Of a DNA stretch of 64,000 nucleotides, positions 11,451 through 22,865 are shown piece after piece. This DNA is from Cervus elaphus (lineage: Eukaryota > Chordata > Mammalia > Artiodactyla > Cervidae). The position numbers and the translations under genes are program-made. The notes under the pieces were generated by a model. That model was given only the letters and a program-made list of their open reading frames with translations, did not search any database and had not been told where the DNA came from. The DNA lies in the NCBI RefSeq assembly GCF_910594005.1, contig NC_057823.1:58402015-58466014 (forward strand), in the 5' to 3' direction. The first letter of the stretch is position 1. Each line of letters starts with the position of its first letter.

Positions 11451-12734
11451 AAACTGATTGGTTGACTGCTAAAAGGAAGCCACTGTATAAGGTCCTGGGG
11501 ACAAAAATGATCAAAATAGATCCAGGCCCTATAGACATAGAGTTTATGGTCTGATGGGATAGACAGACATTATAGCAATCATAACATAAACATGTGTAAT
11601 TGCAGATTATAATAAGGACGAAGAAATCTAAGAAATGGTATAGTGCCATAATGAATTTAGATTTGGATTCATCTACATTACTAAGGGACATAGATCAGAG
11701 AGATCAGTGGATGAATATTCAGATTTAGATGGATGAATATTCAGACTTAGATCGATGAACAGGTGTGGACATGGAAAGATGTTCCTGACGTGATGTTAAG
11801 GGAAAAAAACAATGTATCCTATATGACTTCATTTGAATGAATACAAAAGAAGCCAAATGAATATATATGCTAGAGTCAGAGTGGAGGTAACCTCTTGCTA
11901 GGTGTCAGAGAAAAGCACAAGAGCCATCTAGGTGCTGGAAATATTCATATCTCTTGCTCTAGATGGGGGCTTTGTAGATATATTCAATTTTAAAACTTCA
12001 TCAAGCTTTACTTCTAAAATATTTATGCTTTATTGTATGCCTGTATACATGTTTTAGAAAAAGTTTTTAAAATTTTAGTTTCTAATTTTTATATTAAATA
12101 TAAAATATATTATAATTTTATATATTTATTTATATATTTTTTATCTTCATATAAAAGAAACTGGAAGAAAAACATGTTAACCAAGAGGTTAACACTGATT
12201 GTATCTATATTGTGATAGAATTCTTTGTTTTGCCTATTTACGTTTCCAAACGTTTCTACAAATCTCCATATAACCTTTGATAATAAAAACTTGAATAAAA
12301 AGCCATTTTATGTTTGATACATTAAAAATTGAACGGGTTCTGAAAAGTGTTCAAAATCAGAGTACAATACATTCTTCATTTTGCTAAGCCAAAAGTCTGT
12401 CTCCCTACGTCTTCCATGTTGATTTCTCATCAGATTAATTTAAATGAAAGGCCTGATTCTGCTGGTGATGGAACATTAGAGACATTTCCAAGTTTTCTTA
12501 ATGGATTTCCTTGATGCTCCAGATTATTTCTACTCCTCTTTTGGTCTTAGTGACCCAAATACTGCCCTTTATGGAGAAAAGAGTATTTTAGAAGAGAGAT
12601 TTTGTAAATAGGTTGTGAAAGAGTTACTTACTTGCACCTTACACCATCTGAGACTCCAAGCTGATCTCCATGGAAAGCTTTCCCTCCCAGAAAACTGAGA
12701 GTAAAAGTTAACCAGGAGACTTTCTGTCTTTCAG

Positions 12735-12830
12735 GATGATATCATCACTGTGATCAGCCGAGTGGATGAGAACTGGGCAGAAGGCAAGTTGGGAGATAAA
12801 GTCGGTATCTTCCCAATCTTGTTTGTAGAG
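12735..12830 (+). CDS. SH3RF2: SH3RF2 internal exon (second half of SH3 domain 2)
   Basis: This 96-base exon (32 codons, phase 0 at both ends) lies between a CTGTCTTTCAG acceptor and a GAG|GTATGT donor. It begins DDIITVISRV, directly continuing LTFLK of the preceding exon. It carries DENWAEG (tryptophan at local residue 14) and GIFPILFVE, so it completes the second SH3 fold. The intron therefore cuts this SH3 domain between the RT-loop half and the binding-surface tryptophan. Skipping the exon would keep the reading frame but remove half of SH3 domain 2. SH3 domains of this family bind proline-rich partners in JNK and Rac signalling; no partner can be inferred from this exon alone. Confidence 0.93.
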
Positions 12831-12939
12831 GTATGTGACTATCAAATCTATATCTGATGTGAGGTTAGAATTATACACAGGCTACAGTGATGCCTGAGAG
12901 CAATTTCTATTTGATATGAGGCTTATTTCAGAACTAACT

Positions 12940-13512
12940 AAAGTCTTGAAAGAAAAGATGCTAGTCCATAATACCCATTTCTGAACTTCTCTGGTGGTCC
13001 AGTGGTTAAGACTCCATGATTCCAATGCAGGGGGCACAGGTTTGATCCCTGGTCCAGGAACTAGTGTCCCACATGCCATGCTGTGAGGCCAAAAAAAATT
13101 TTTTTATTACAAAATACCCATTTCTGGCAAGAGTGTGGGAAAATAGGCCTTTTCATTCTGCTGATGGGAATACAAATCACCATCACCTCTCATCTCCAGA
13201 CTTAAACTCTATCAAGGATGTTGAAAATGTACATCTCCTGTGAGTCATGAATTCCACACCTGAGAGTTGATTATATGGAAATAATAAAACAAATGTGCAA
13301 AGAAGTATGTACAAAATGCACAGAAATGTTTACCATAGCATTGTGTATAGTGGTGAAAAGTCAGAAATAATCTAACTACACAGTAATAAGGACTTAGGGG
13401 TTTTTTTAATTATGGTGATGGAAAAATACAAGCCCATTAAAAATAAAATGTTAAAAGATAATACTCAATATCAGGGAGTATCTGGTATTATGGAAAGATG
13501 TTTGTGATTTAT
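12940..13512 (+). mobile_element. Old L1 3' UTR fragment, sense, split by insertions
   Basis: GGCAAGAGTGTGGGAAAATA, GAAATGTTTACCATAGCATT and ATGGTGATGGAAAAATACAA follow an old mammalian L1 3' end pattern. A CHR SINE sits at 12984-13112 and the antisense BovB abuts the right end. Confidence 0.6.
12984..13112 (+). mobile_element. CHR-1 SINE with perfect 14-base target duplication
   Basis: AACTTCTCTGGTGGTCCAGT, GGTTTGATCCCTGGTCC and GTGTCCCACATGCCATGC with an A/T-rich tail. AATACCCATTTCTG occurs exactly at 12970-12983 and again at 13113-13126, marking the insertion. Confidence 0.93.
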
Positions 13513-15265
13513 TGTTCAGTTCAGTTAGTTCAGTAGTTCAGTCATGTCCAACTCTTTGCAGCCCAATGGACTGCAACACACCAGGCTTCACCACCATCTC
13601 CCATCGCCAACTCCCAGAGCTTGCTCAAACTCATATCCATTGACTTGGTGATGCCATCCAACCTTCTCATCTTCTGTCATCCCCTTCTCCTCCTGCCTTC
13701 AATCTTTCCCAGTATCAGGGACTTTTCCAAGGAGTCAGTTCTTTGCAGCAGGTGGACAAAGTATTAGAGCTTCAGCTTCAGCATCAGCCCTTCCAATGAA
13801 TATTCAGAACTGATTTCCTTCAGGATGAATTGATTGGATCTCCTTGTAGTCCAAGGGACTCTCAAGAGTCTTCTCCAACACCGCAGTTTAAAAGCTTCAA
13901 TTCTTCGGTGCTCAGATTTCTTTACATCCAATTCTCACATTCATACATGACTACTGGAAAAAACCATAGGTTTGATTAGATAGACCTTTGTTGGCAAGGT
14001 AATGTCTCTGCTTTTTAATATGCTGTCTAGGTTGGTCATAGCTTTTCTTCCAAGGAGCAAGCATGTTTTAATTTCATGGCTGCAGTCACCATCTGCAGTG
14101 ATTTTGGAGCCCAAGAAAATAAAGTCTGTCATTATTTCCATTGTTTCTCCATCTATTTGCCATGAAGTGATGGGACCGGATGCCATGATCTTAATTTTTT
14201 GAATGTTGAGTTTTAAGCCAACTTTTCAGTCTCCTCTTTCACTTTCCTCAAGAGGCTCTTTAGTTCTTTGCTTTCTGCCATAAGGGTGGTGTCATCTGCA
14301 TATCTGAGGTTATTGATATTTCCCCCAGAAGTCTTGATTCCAGCTTGTGCTTCATCCAGTCCAGCATTTCACATGATGTACTCTGAATATAAGTTAAATA
14401 AGCAAGGTAACATTATACAGCCTTGATGTACTCCTTTCCCAATTTGGAACCAGTCCATTGTTCCATGTATGGTTCTAACTGTTGCCTCTTGACCTGTGTA
14501 CAGATTTCTCAGGAGGCAGGTAAAGTGGTCTGGTATTCTCATCTCTTTAAGAATTTTCCAGTTTGTTCTGATCCATGCAGTCAAAGGCTTTGGCATAGTT
14601 AGTGAAGCAGAAGTAGATGCTTTTCTGGAATTCTCTTGCTTTTTCGATGATCCAACAGATGTTGGCAATTTGATCTCTGGTTCCTCTGCCTTTTCTAAAT
14701 CCAGCTTGAACATCTGGAAGTTCTCAGTTCACGTACTGTTGCAGCCTGGCATGGAGAATTTTGAGCATTACTTTGCTAGCATGAGATGAGTACAATTGTG
14801 TGGTAGACTGAACTTTCTTTGGCATTGCCTTTCTTTGGGATTGGAATGAAAACTGACCTTTTCCAGTTCTGTGGCCACTGCTGAGTTTTCCAAATTTGCT
14901 GGCATATTGAGTGCAACACTTTCACAGCACCATCTTTTAGGATTTGAAATAGCTCAGCTGGAATTCCATCACCTCCACTAGCTTTGTTTGTAGTGATGCT
15001 TCCTAAGGCCCACTTGACTTCACGCTCCAGGATGTCTGGCTCTAGGTGAGTGATCACACCATCGTGATTATCTGGGTCATGAAGATCTTTTTTGTACAGT
15101 TCTTCTGTGTACTCTTGCCACCTCTTCTTAATCTCTTCTGCTTCTGTAGGTCCATACTATTTCTGTCCTTTATTGTGCCCATCTTTGCATGAAATGTTCC
15201 CTTGGTATCTCTAATTTTCTTGAAGAGATCTCTAGTCTTTCCCATTCTACTGTTTTCCTCTATTT
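13513..15265 (-). mobile_element. BovB (RTE) LINE, antisense, 1.75 kb, with dead reverse-transcriptase ORF pieces
   Basis: Read on the minus strand, this segment encodes broken pieces of a non-LTR reverse transcriptase. One is at 15057-14776 (EREVKWALGSITTNKASGGDGIPAELFQ, shortened here to GSITTNKASGGDGIPAELF). Another is at 14713-14369 (KPLTAWIRTNWKILKEMRIP, then GVHQGCIMLPCLFNLYSEYIM). A third is at 14186-13941 (GSKITADGDCSHEIKTCLLL). Frames change between pieces and stops interrupt, so no functional protein remains. The + strand begins with the BovB 3' terminal wording GTTCAGTTAGTTCAGTAGTT. The 5' part of the element, with the endonuclease, is missing as usual for LINE copies. BovB is abundant in ruminants and known to have moved between vertebrate lineages. 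Confidence 0.93.
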
Positions 15266-15339
15266 CTTTGCACTAATCACTTAGGATTGTTAGCTAAAAT
15301 AAATTTTAATGCTTGTAGAGTTTCAGATTTAGAAAATGA

Positions 15340-15695
15340 AGTTCTAGAGTTTTGTTTCTCAACAATGTGACTGTGACTATAATTAACGTTAACAAATTGT
15401 ACACTTAAAGATGATGATTATGGTAAATTTGCTATGTATTTTTTCACCACAATTTTTAAAAAACAAAGTAACTGCATGAAACTAGCTTTATAAATGTGTG
15501 TGTGTGTGTGTGTATGTGTGTGTGTGTGCGTGTTCATAAATGGATAAAGGACTGGAAGAATATGTACCAAGATATTAACAGTGGTGATCACCAGATGGTA
15601 CGATTCTAAATGATTTCCATTTTCTTCTCCCACCCTGTATTTTGTAAATCTTCAGAAATTAGCACATATTACTTCTATTTTTTTTAATCTACTTT
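15340..15695 (+). mobile_element. Old L1 3' ends, sense
   Basis: CAACAATGTGACTGTGACTA and TTGTACACTTAAAGATGATG, then AATATGTACCAAGATATTAA, CAGTGGTGATCACCAGATGG and GCACATATTACTTCTATTTT. These are typical ends of ancient mammalian L1 3' UTRs, with a TG microsatellite between the two parts. Confidence 0.65.
15495..15532 (+). repeat. (TG)n microsatellite, interrupted
   Basis: About 19 TG units broken by one TA and one CG. On the SH3RF2 transcript this reads as UG repeat. Confidence 0.95.
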
Positions 15696-16519
15696 AAAAG
15701 AAAGAAAGAACACCTGTTAGGTTGTCTCCCTGTTTCTCCAGATAATATATCATCTATAGCCTCTAACCTCTCTAGCTGTCAGCCTCACCCCAGCTTGAAG
15801 CAGGTTATTACAAATTTGAAAGAGAGGTTTCATTGTTTAACTACATTTGTTGAGCGCTTACCAAGCACAAAGCTTTAAAAGCGAGCAATGCTGAGCTATA
15901 AAAGAAGTTAAAGGTGTATTCTTGGCCCTCTAGGAGGGTGGGGTGAAATGAAACAGAGGCAGAGTTGCAGAGAAGGGACCAGTATTTCCATCTGAAGAGC
16001 CAGAGCAGGCTGTGAAGTGCGTGGAGCGCCCAGAACACTGCCCAGGTGTTGAGGTTCCCTCTGTCCCACCCCCGACTCAGTCTGTATGGAAGGAAGGAAA
16101 GATGGAAGGGAGGGAAGAGGGAGGGTCCAGAGAGGCTGGGCCTCCTACTCTCACCACCAAGCGATAGTGCTTTTTCTCTTGTTGAAGCCCCATCCAGGTA
16201 TACCCACTGAGTTCTCTACTTGTTCAATGTCACTCATTTTATGAGGCTCAACTAGAAACCTATTTTTCCATAAAATTCCAGTAACTAGTTGGAACATTCA
16301 GCCATCTCTTTCTTCTCTGAACACCTGATGAATATGTGCATTGTACTTCACAGGCTAGCCCAACACAGAGCAGATACTTTGTTTAAAAATTAAAAAAAAA
16401 AAATAGCTTCACAAGCAAATGAATGAAAAAATATCTGGGAAGTGTTCCAACTGACTGGGAAAAAAACCTCAGAGAACCATCCTTTCAACATGACCTCATC
16501 CCTCATCCTAAATATATAT

Positions 16520-16870
16520 TCAATCGTTCAACTAATTTTTCACTGAATGCCTGCTATGTCAGGTCTTGTGCTAAGTTCTAGTGATACAAGTCAGATATGG
16601 ATCCCTAATTTCAAGGACTGTAAGGGAGACATTAATAAGTAATTATAAGTGTGATGAATGATGCAAAAAGTGAAGGAGAGGGAATTATTGGGGGGAGGAG
16701 GGTACGATGTGCAACTTACTTGAGCAGGGTGTTAGCAGATGCCTTGTAAACCAAGATCTGACAAGTGATTAGGAGTTGTTTAGGTAAGAATGGAGGGAAG
16801 AGAGTTTCAGGGACTGGAGGTAATATGTGCAAATGTCCTGCAGGATAAGGAAGTTTGGTAGCCTCCAAAG
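16520..16870 (-). repeat. L2 LINE fragment, antisense
   Basis: TTTTCACTGAATGCCTGCTA, GTCAGGTCTTGTGCTAAGTT, then TGTGCAAATGTCCTGCAGGA resemble decayed antisense L2 wording. Confidence 0.55.
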
Positions 16871-16979
16871 AACCAAAAAATACTAGAGCTGGAGCTTAGA
16901 GAGTAAGAGAGAGACAGGAAAACAAAGCCAGGGAAACAAATGGGAACCAGACCAGAGGGGACCTTGTAAACCTTCCTGC

Positions 16980-17340
16980 ATTAGTCAGGATGAGCCAGGT
17001 TATGCCATGGTAATAAACAGCCCCCATATCTCAGTGGCGTCACAAGAAAAGTTATATCCAATCCACATTACTTGCTCACCACACAGTGGTGAGAGGCCGT
17101 GCTCACATAGTCATTGAGGAACCCTGCAGGATGAGGCTGGGCCATCTTAAAGCTATGCCATCGGGAACACATGGACTTCCTAGGTTTCATGGCAGGGGAA
17201 GAATAAAGAAGAGGGAGTTGTATACCAGCAAAGGCCTCAGCTCTGTGACATTTGTCACTCCTACTCATAGTTCATTGGCCTGAACGAGTCACATAGTCCC
17301 TTCTGTCCTGAAGCCAGCTGAGAAGTATAGAGGATCACAT
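16980..17340. repeat. Ancient interspersed repeat, family not assigned
   Basis: CAGGTTATGCCATGGTAATA, ATCTCAGTGGCGTCACAAGA, CATAGTTCATTGGCCTGAAC and GTCACATAGTCCC recall a repeat widespread in mammals. I cannot name its class with certainty. Confidence 0.4.
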
Positions 17341-17452
17341 GAAATATTTGCTGAGCATTCCTGCCATAGCATAAGAAGTTTGAACTTGACCCAGAAATCA
17401 GTGGACACAACTGAAATATTTAAAATGAGGCAGTGGCTCCTTCAGATTTGGG

Positions 17453-17763
17453 CTTCTTTTTTTGATTATTATTTTTACTTTTTGGCTGTGCTGGGCCTTC
17501 GCTGCTGCACGTGGGCTTTCTCTAGCTGCAGAGAGAGGGGCTCCTCTCTCTTGTTGGGGAGCACAGGATCTAGCCCCACAGGCTTCACTTGTTGCTTCAC
17601 ATGGACTGGGTAGTTGCGGCTCGTGGGTTCTAGAGCACAGGTTCAGTAGCTATAGCACACGGGCTTCATTGTTCCATGGCATGCGGAATCCTCCCAGACC
17701 AGGGATCAAACCCATGTGCCCTGCATTGGCAGGTGGATTCTTTACCCACCTGGGAAATCCAGA
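17453..17763 (-). mobile_element. CHR-2-type SINE, antisense, about 310 bases
   Basis: Starts with a T-rich head, then TGGCTGTGCTGGGCCTTCGC, CTCGTGGGTTCTAGAGCACA, GGGATCAAACCCATGTGCCC and CCACCTGGGAAATCC. This is the long CHR-2 SINE read antisense. The open frames across it are a by-product. Confidence 0.88.
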
Positions 17764-19029
17764 TTGGGGTTTCTTAAAGATTGCTCTGAATGCAGTGGGG
17801 AAAATATATGAGCAGGAGGGATTAAAAAAAAAAAGGCAGAAAGATCAACTGAGCTACTCCATCACTCAGTTAGAAAATGACTGTGGCTTTGACTAGTAGA
17901 CTGGAAACAAGTGGACAGATTCCAGGACCTTTGAGTAGGTAGATCCACAGGAGTGGGGGACAGGGGCGAGGAAGTGGTCAAGGATAACATCCCACTTTTG
18001 GCTTTGTGGGCCTAGGTCAGTGGTAGGGCCATCTGCTGGATGAAGCAACACTTGGTTTTATTACCCATTTCTGATACCCTTCCTTCCCAAAACTTCTACA
18101 CTTAATGATTATTCATTTGGATACTCTCCCCACCACTCCACCTCTAAAATTAGTGATTACAAGAACCCTCACGATCATCATCAAACTAGCCATCGCTTCA
18201 TTTGTTCTTCTAATTGCTAGGAGGGGGAAAGATAATCAAGTGGTTGCTCTAATCTGGGAACCTGGTTTTCAAAAATTACTTGAAATCCAAATTGAGCTTT
18301 TTAAAGCAGCACTTAAATGTTGACTCCAGTCATTTCATTAAGACCAGCACTTGCTGAGAACTCTTTAAATAAGTTTTGAACCACCAAGGCCATGCAGAAC
18401 AACTGGAAGGAAGGAGAGCTTCCTTCTGGGAGCAGCAAAGTGGGGCGTTTTTGGCATCAACAGAATTTTTCTTGTTAATGTATCATTTGACTTATTGAAT
18501 TGCACCTGGATAAAAGGTGATAAAACAAATGCCAAGCTTATGCCAGTTCTTGTCAGGACTCCTCCTGTGGGGCCTGCCTGGGTCATGTGAACCTCGCTCA
18601 GCCCAATGAACCTCAAGGATATTGTTTCAAATGAGTGAGTGCAAATTGAAGAGCTCTGCAGTCCTTTCCCGACTGAGCTATTAATCACACTGGCAGAGGA
18701 CAGGGAAGACCTACAGTCACATGGGGCTCTTTGTCTGTGTTGCTGATGGAAAACACTCACAGTGTTGCTCACCTAGGGACAGAAAAATTAGGTAGAACCA
18801 GAAAAAATATATATTTATTTCATTGTGGCTGTGAATGACCAGAAAGAACTTTACTCATTCAGCTCAGAGGGTGTATTATCCTCTTCCCGGGGGAACAGTA
18901 GCGGGAGGTGTGCTCTGGGGGGACGTGAGGCATGGTCCAGGCTTCCACTAGAATTGCCCTAAGTAACTTCAGTGATTTCCCAATTGATCACCCTCCTTCC
19001 AGCCTGACACTTCTGAATAGCAGCCAGAA

Positions 19030-19890
19030 TGAGCTTTTGATGTATTTATTTTTATTTACATACAGTAAAATTTGCTCTTTTAAGGGACAACTTAACCATC
19101 GTCTCCTAAGCATCATGATTGCTCCCCATCAGCAAATGTTACTTGATCCAGCAAATGGCTCTACTGCTGACCTAGGCACACAAATCAGAAAGTGGGACAT
19201 GATGAATGACCACGTCCTCTTCCCCACCCCATGCTTCTGTCAAACTCCCAGTCCTGTGGATCTACCTCCTGAAAGGTCCTGGAATCTGTCCACTTGTCTC
19301 CAATCTACTAGTCAAAGCCACAGTCATTTTCTAACTAAGCAATGGAGTAGCCTCTTAATAGGTCTTTCTGCTTTTCTGATAAATGCATACAGTATAACCA
19401 CACCACCATCAAGATGTAAAATAGTTCCTATACCTCCCCCAAAATACAAAAGCAGACTGCCCCTTTGAAGTCAGCTCCTTCCCTGACTCCTGCTCCCAAA
19501 CACCCCACTGATCTGTGTTCTGCCCCTGCAGTTTTCCTTTTCCCGAAGGTCATAGAAATGGAATAGAATAGAATGTATCCTTCAGAGTCTGGCTCCCTTC
19601 ACTTAGCATAGCACCTCTGAGGTTCATCCGTGTTGTTGGATGTATATGAAGCTCATCCATTTTTATTGTCAAGTCACATTCCACGGTAGGGAAGTGCCAG
19701 AGTCGGTTACTCACTCACCAGTTGAAAGACATTGCGGTTGTTTCCAGTTATTTGGCAGCTAACACTAAAGCAGCTATAAACACTTGCAAGCCAGTTTTTG
19801 AGTGAGCCTAAGCTTTCATTTCTCTTGGGTAATTACCTAGGAGTGGGACTGCTGGGTCAGATGCTAAGTAAGAAACTGCCAAACCGTAGC
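19030..19890 (-). mobile_element. Old L1 3' region, antisense
   Basis: ATACAGTAAAATTTGCTCTT, CCTTCACTTAGCATAGCACC, GAGGTTCATCCGTGTTGTTG and AATTACCTAGGAGTGGGACT follow the order of an antisense ancient L1 3' region. CTGCTGGGTCAGATGC marks its right part. Confidence 0.75.
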
Positions 19891-19904
19891 ATGAGCTTTT
19901 AAAT

Positions 19905-20690
19905 AAAGGCATAAATCAGATCATGTCACCCTTCTACCCCAATCCTGCCAAACGCTTCCTGTTACACTTAGAATAAACTTGAAGCCTCCCAGCCTGGTGT
20001 GATCCAACTCCTGCCCGTCTCCGTGGTCTCCTCTTTGCCACCTGCTCCTCACTCGCCCTAGACCATTCTCCTTTCTGATTCTTTCACGTCTTTTTCTCAA
20101 ACAGTCTGAGCTTGCCCCCTCTTGGGGATTTTTCCACTAGCTTACCCTGCTACCTGGCATATTTTTATCCCCATCTTCACATGGCTGGTTCCTTCTTGGC
20201 ATCTATGTCTTAGCTTGAATGTCACCTTCTCAGCAGGTCTTCCTTGACACCTCACCAAACCCCCCAAATCTGAAGTAGCCTCCACCCCCTGTCACTCTCT
20301 GACACATCAGAGCATTTATTACTGCCTGAACTTTATTTATTTATTCATTTGGTTGTGCTGGGTCTTAGTGGTGACAAATGGATCTTTAGTTTTGGCAGGC
20401 TAACTCTTAGTTGCTGCTTATAGGATCTATGAATAGATCCTATAATATTACCAGGAATGAAACCCATTCTCTCTACATTGGCAGCAGGAAGTTTTAGCCA
20501 GTGGACCACCAGGGAAGTCCCTGCCTGATATTTTCTTGTTTAGTTGTTTATGTGCTGGCTCTACCATGTATAAATCACCCCTTTTGGGCCTCAACTCTCT
20601 TATCTTTAAAGTAATAATGCCCCTTTCCCGCTTGATGGTTTTTTTCCCCAATATTATAAGCTTCTGGAGGCAGAAACTACCTCTCCTTTA
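19905..20690 (+). repeat. L2 LINE 3' end, sense, interrupted by a SINE
   Basis: AGAATAAACTTGAAGCCTCC, CTCAGCAGGTCTTCCTTGAC, TTATTACTGCCTGAACTTTA and, after the SINE, TATTATAAGCTTCTGGAGGC match the sense L2 3' end in order. Confidence 0.75.
20333..20521 (-). mobile_element. CHR SINE inserted in L2, antisense
   Basis: TTTATTTATTTATTCATTTG head, GGTTGTGCTGGGTCTTAGTG and GGACCACCAGGGAAGTCCC end. CTGCCTGA occurs just before and just after, consistent with a short target duplication within L2. Confidence 0.85.
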
Positions 20691-21319
20691 AAATTTTCTA
20701 TCTCAACTCTATTAATCATCTTAATCATCTGAACATTTTCATTAGAAAGTTCTTAATGAAAAAACAGTTCGTAAATGAGCAAATTCCTTTTTCCCTCTAT
20801 CACTGAATTTCAGAATTAGAATGAAATGTGCAATTTTAGAGAGCGACTGGTGACAAGCATCATGATGAAGATACGTTTTAACTGTCCTGGAAAGTTTATT
20901 CACACCATCCCCTTTGTCAGCATATTTCCGATTTCTGAAGAACATGAACTCATGGGGTGCTTGACAGGCAGAGTATTCAAAAAATACAGTACAGTCAGTG
21001 GTGGTGCTAGTGCTAGAACTGGCTGGAACTCGATAGCAAGGGCTGGTGTTAGATTTACAGGAATCTTGCTAGACAGTGGTTAAATTGCTGGTAGATATTT
21101 ACACCACAAATCATGGTAAGGGGATTGTCTGTTATTCTGATGTACCAGCACTAAGAGGTATAGAACAAGAGAGAATGGAGATGGGATCAAAGTATTTAAA
21201 AGAAGTAGTAAAAGATAGTCTTAGCCTTAGATGATCCAGGGTCCTGAATGGATTTATATTCTGGTCAAACTTATCAAATGTGTGAACTTGAGCAACTTCA
21301 TCCACCCATTCTTCCACAA

Positions 21320-21570
21320 ACCCATAGGAACACCCACCCTGGGATACAGCAGAGAACACCCTGCCCTCAGGTAGCTGACAGTCCAGTGAAGGAAGGGGAG
21401 GTGAATGATTACAGTGTACAGTGGGAACGCATGGGGGCTGCAGGAATAATGAGAAAGACAAGCAGCTGAATCAAGGTTGGGGGAGGGGGGACTCAGGGGG
21501 AGCTAGAAGAAAAGGGAAGGGTCTTCCAGGTAAAGGAAGCTGCGATGATGCTGAGAGAGATGGGCAAATC
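21320..21570 (-). repeat. L2-like fragment, antisense
   Basis: ACACCCTGCCCTCAGGTAGC, TGACAGTCCAGTGAAGG and GGTCTTCCAGGTAAAGG suggest antisense L2. Weak similarity by eye. Confidence 0.35.
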
Positions 21571-21821
21571 AGAGCAGAGTATCATGGCTTGTTTTAAATT
21601 CTTCAGCCCTCAGTAGAGTTGTACCTACGTTGCAAGCAAGTTGTGAGAATTGATTGATACAGGAGAGGGATTGGGACTTATGGATAAAAGATGGAAACTG
21701 TCCAAGGAGTGACACCTGAGTTGGTGGCATTGGCGCTGGCTTCAGACTAGCCTGGGGAAGATATAGCTGCTCACACGAAGTCAGGATGACTAAATTCTTA
21801 TTGGATCTTTCATCTTTTCAG

Positions 21822-22145
21822 CCAAACCTCACCGCAAGACACCTCCTAGAGAAGAACAAAGGCCGTCCGTCGTCCCACACGAAAAACCTGTCCCTGGTGT
21901 CCTCCCCCTGCAGAGGCAAGGCAACCAACACGCCCACCCTCCGAAGGGGCCCGGGATCCAGGAGGAAGGGGCCCGGCCAGTTCTCCATCACAACAGCCTT
22001 GAACACCCTCAACAGGATGGTGCATTCTCCCTCGGGGCGCCACATGGTGGAGATCAGCACCCCAGTGCTCATCAGCTCCAGCAACCCCTCTGTGACCACC
22101 CAGCACGTGGAGAAAGTGGATGCTTCCCCCAGCTCCGTGGGACAG
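21822..22145 (+). CDS. SH3RF2: SH3RF2 internal exon (linker between SH3 domains 2 and 3)
   Basis: This 324-base exon (108 codons, phase 0 at both ends) follows a CATCTTTTCAG acceptor and ends at CAG|GTAGGG. It starts PNLTARHLLEKNKGR and continues into a Ser/Thr-rich, strongly basic linker (TLRRGPGSRRKGPGQ, local residues 39-53). The more ordered-looking FSITTALNTLNRMVHS, GRHMVEISTPVLISSS and a Val/Ser-rich end follow. No catalytic motif is visible. The ALNTLNRMVHSPSGRHMVEIS wording is characteristic of SH3RF proteins between the second and third SH3 domains. Base composition is clearly more GC-rich than the flanking intron. The frame is open for the whole exon, and splice phases fit both neighbours. 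Confidence 0.93.
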
Positions 22146-22264
22146 GTAGGGAACAAACCCCCAGGAGAAGGCCACCCTGGAGTTGGGCAAGTGGTCCACA
22201 CCATGTCACAGGCAGTATTGGATATTCAGTACCTGCTAAGCCCTTATAATGAATGCATTAATAA

Positions 22265-22440
22265 TAACTAATGTCATATGTATTATATGTCAGAACTGTC
22301 TTTACATGATCTCATTTCACCCTTGAAACAGCCTATGAGCTAGGTATTATTATTATTGTTACCCCCGTTTCACAGATGAGAAGACAGAGGTTTAGAGGCA
22401 GAGGGTTGCTTTCCCATGCTAAGAGCCACGGCATGGTTCC
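22265..22440 (-). repeat. MIR SINE, antisense
   Basis: TATGAGCTAGGTATTATTAT and CCCCGTTTCACAGATGAGAA with following AGAGGTTTAGAGGC are the antisense MIR core. Confidence 0.75.
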
Positions 22441-22769
22441 TGCCCCTTAGAGAACATCCCTCCTGAGCAATAATAGCATGTTTTCTGGGATCATAGTCTG
22501 ACATTCACTGTTTCATCCTCTGGCAATGTGTCAGACATCACATGGAAGGGAAGGAAAAGAAGAAAGAGAAACTATGGGTTATTGGGTGTTTTCAGGACTA
22601 GCTATATACTTTACATGGCTCAATGAAAAGTGAAAATGCAGATCAAAAATGATTACGAATTTCAAGATGGCAACAGCAGAGCATCAAACCAAGTGAAGGG
22701 CCCTTCGGAGCAGAGAGCCCCATGTGACTACACATGTCACACACTCATGAAGCCAGTTGTGGTGCTTTT

Positions 22770-22865
22770 CTATGACACATTTAATAAGATAATATATATA
22801 AAGTTCTTAGTACCATGCCTGGCACATACTGAGTACCCAATAAGCATTAGCTCTTAATACTATTA
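22770..22865 (+). repeat. MIR SINE 3' fragment, sense
   Basis: GTACCATGCCTGGCACATAC, then GAGTACCCAATAAGCATTAG, the MIR 3' end order. Confidence 0.65.

Larger units (their letters stand above)
9014..12734 (+). other. SH3RF2: SH3RF2 intron of 3.7 kb splitting SH3 domain 2
   Basis: Bordered by GTGAGA and a TTTCAG acceptor. It holds Bov-tA and CHR SINEs, an L2 fragment, an L1-like 3' end and AT-rich DNA at about 12000-12130. Bases 11700-12000 look like decayed LINE 3' sequence but I cannot place them. No gene was seen at 12300-12730. Confidence 0.85.
12831..21821 (+). other. SH3RF2: SH3RF2 intron of 9.0 kb
   Basis: Bordered by GTATGT and CTTTTCAG. Main contents are sense-oriented old L1 fragments, a long antisense BovB, a TG repeat, L2 and CHR elements and an antisense L1 block. 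Bases 15700-16500, 17890-18930 and 20690-21300 show only unique-looking DNA without a supportable exon. Long open frames around 18365-18772 and 18932-19468 lack coding character. Confidence 0.85.

Noticed and set aside
17462..17896. 144-codon open frame on the + strand
   Set aside because: Most of it is an antisense CHR-2 SINE read through. It has no homology beyond the SINE and no splice context.
18932..19468. 178-codon open frame on the + strand
   Set aside because: Its right part lies in antisense L1 sequence and the left part has no coding character or splice support.
21818..22204. Two minus-strand open frames of 117-128 codons
   Set aside because: They mirror the GC-rich SH3RF2 linker exon on the opposite strand.
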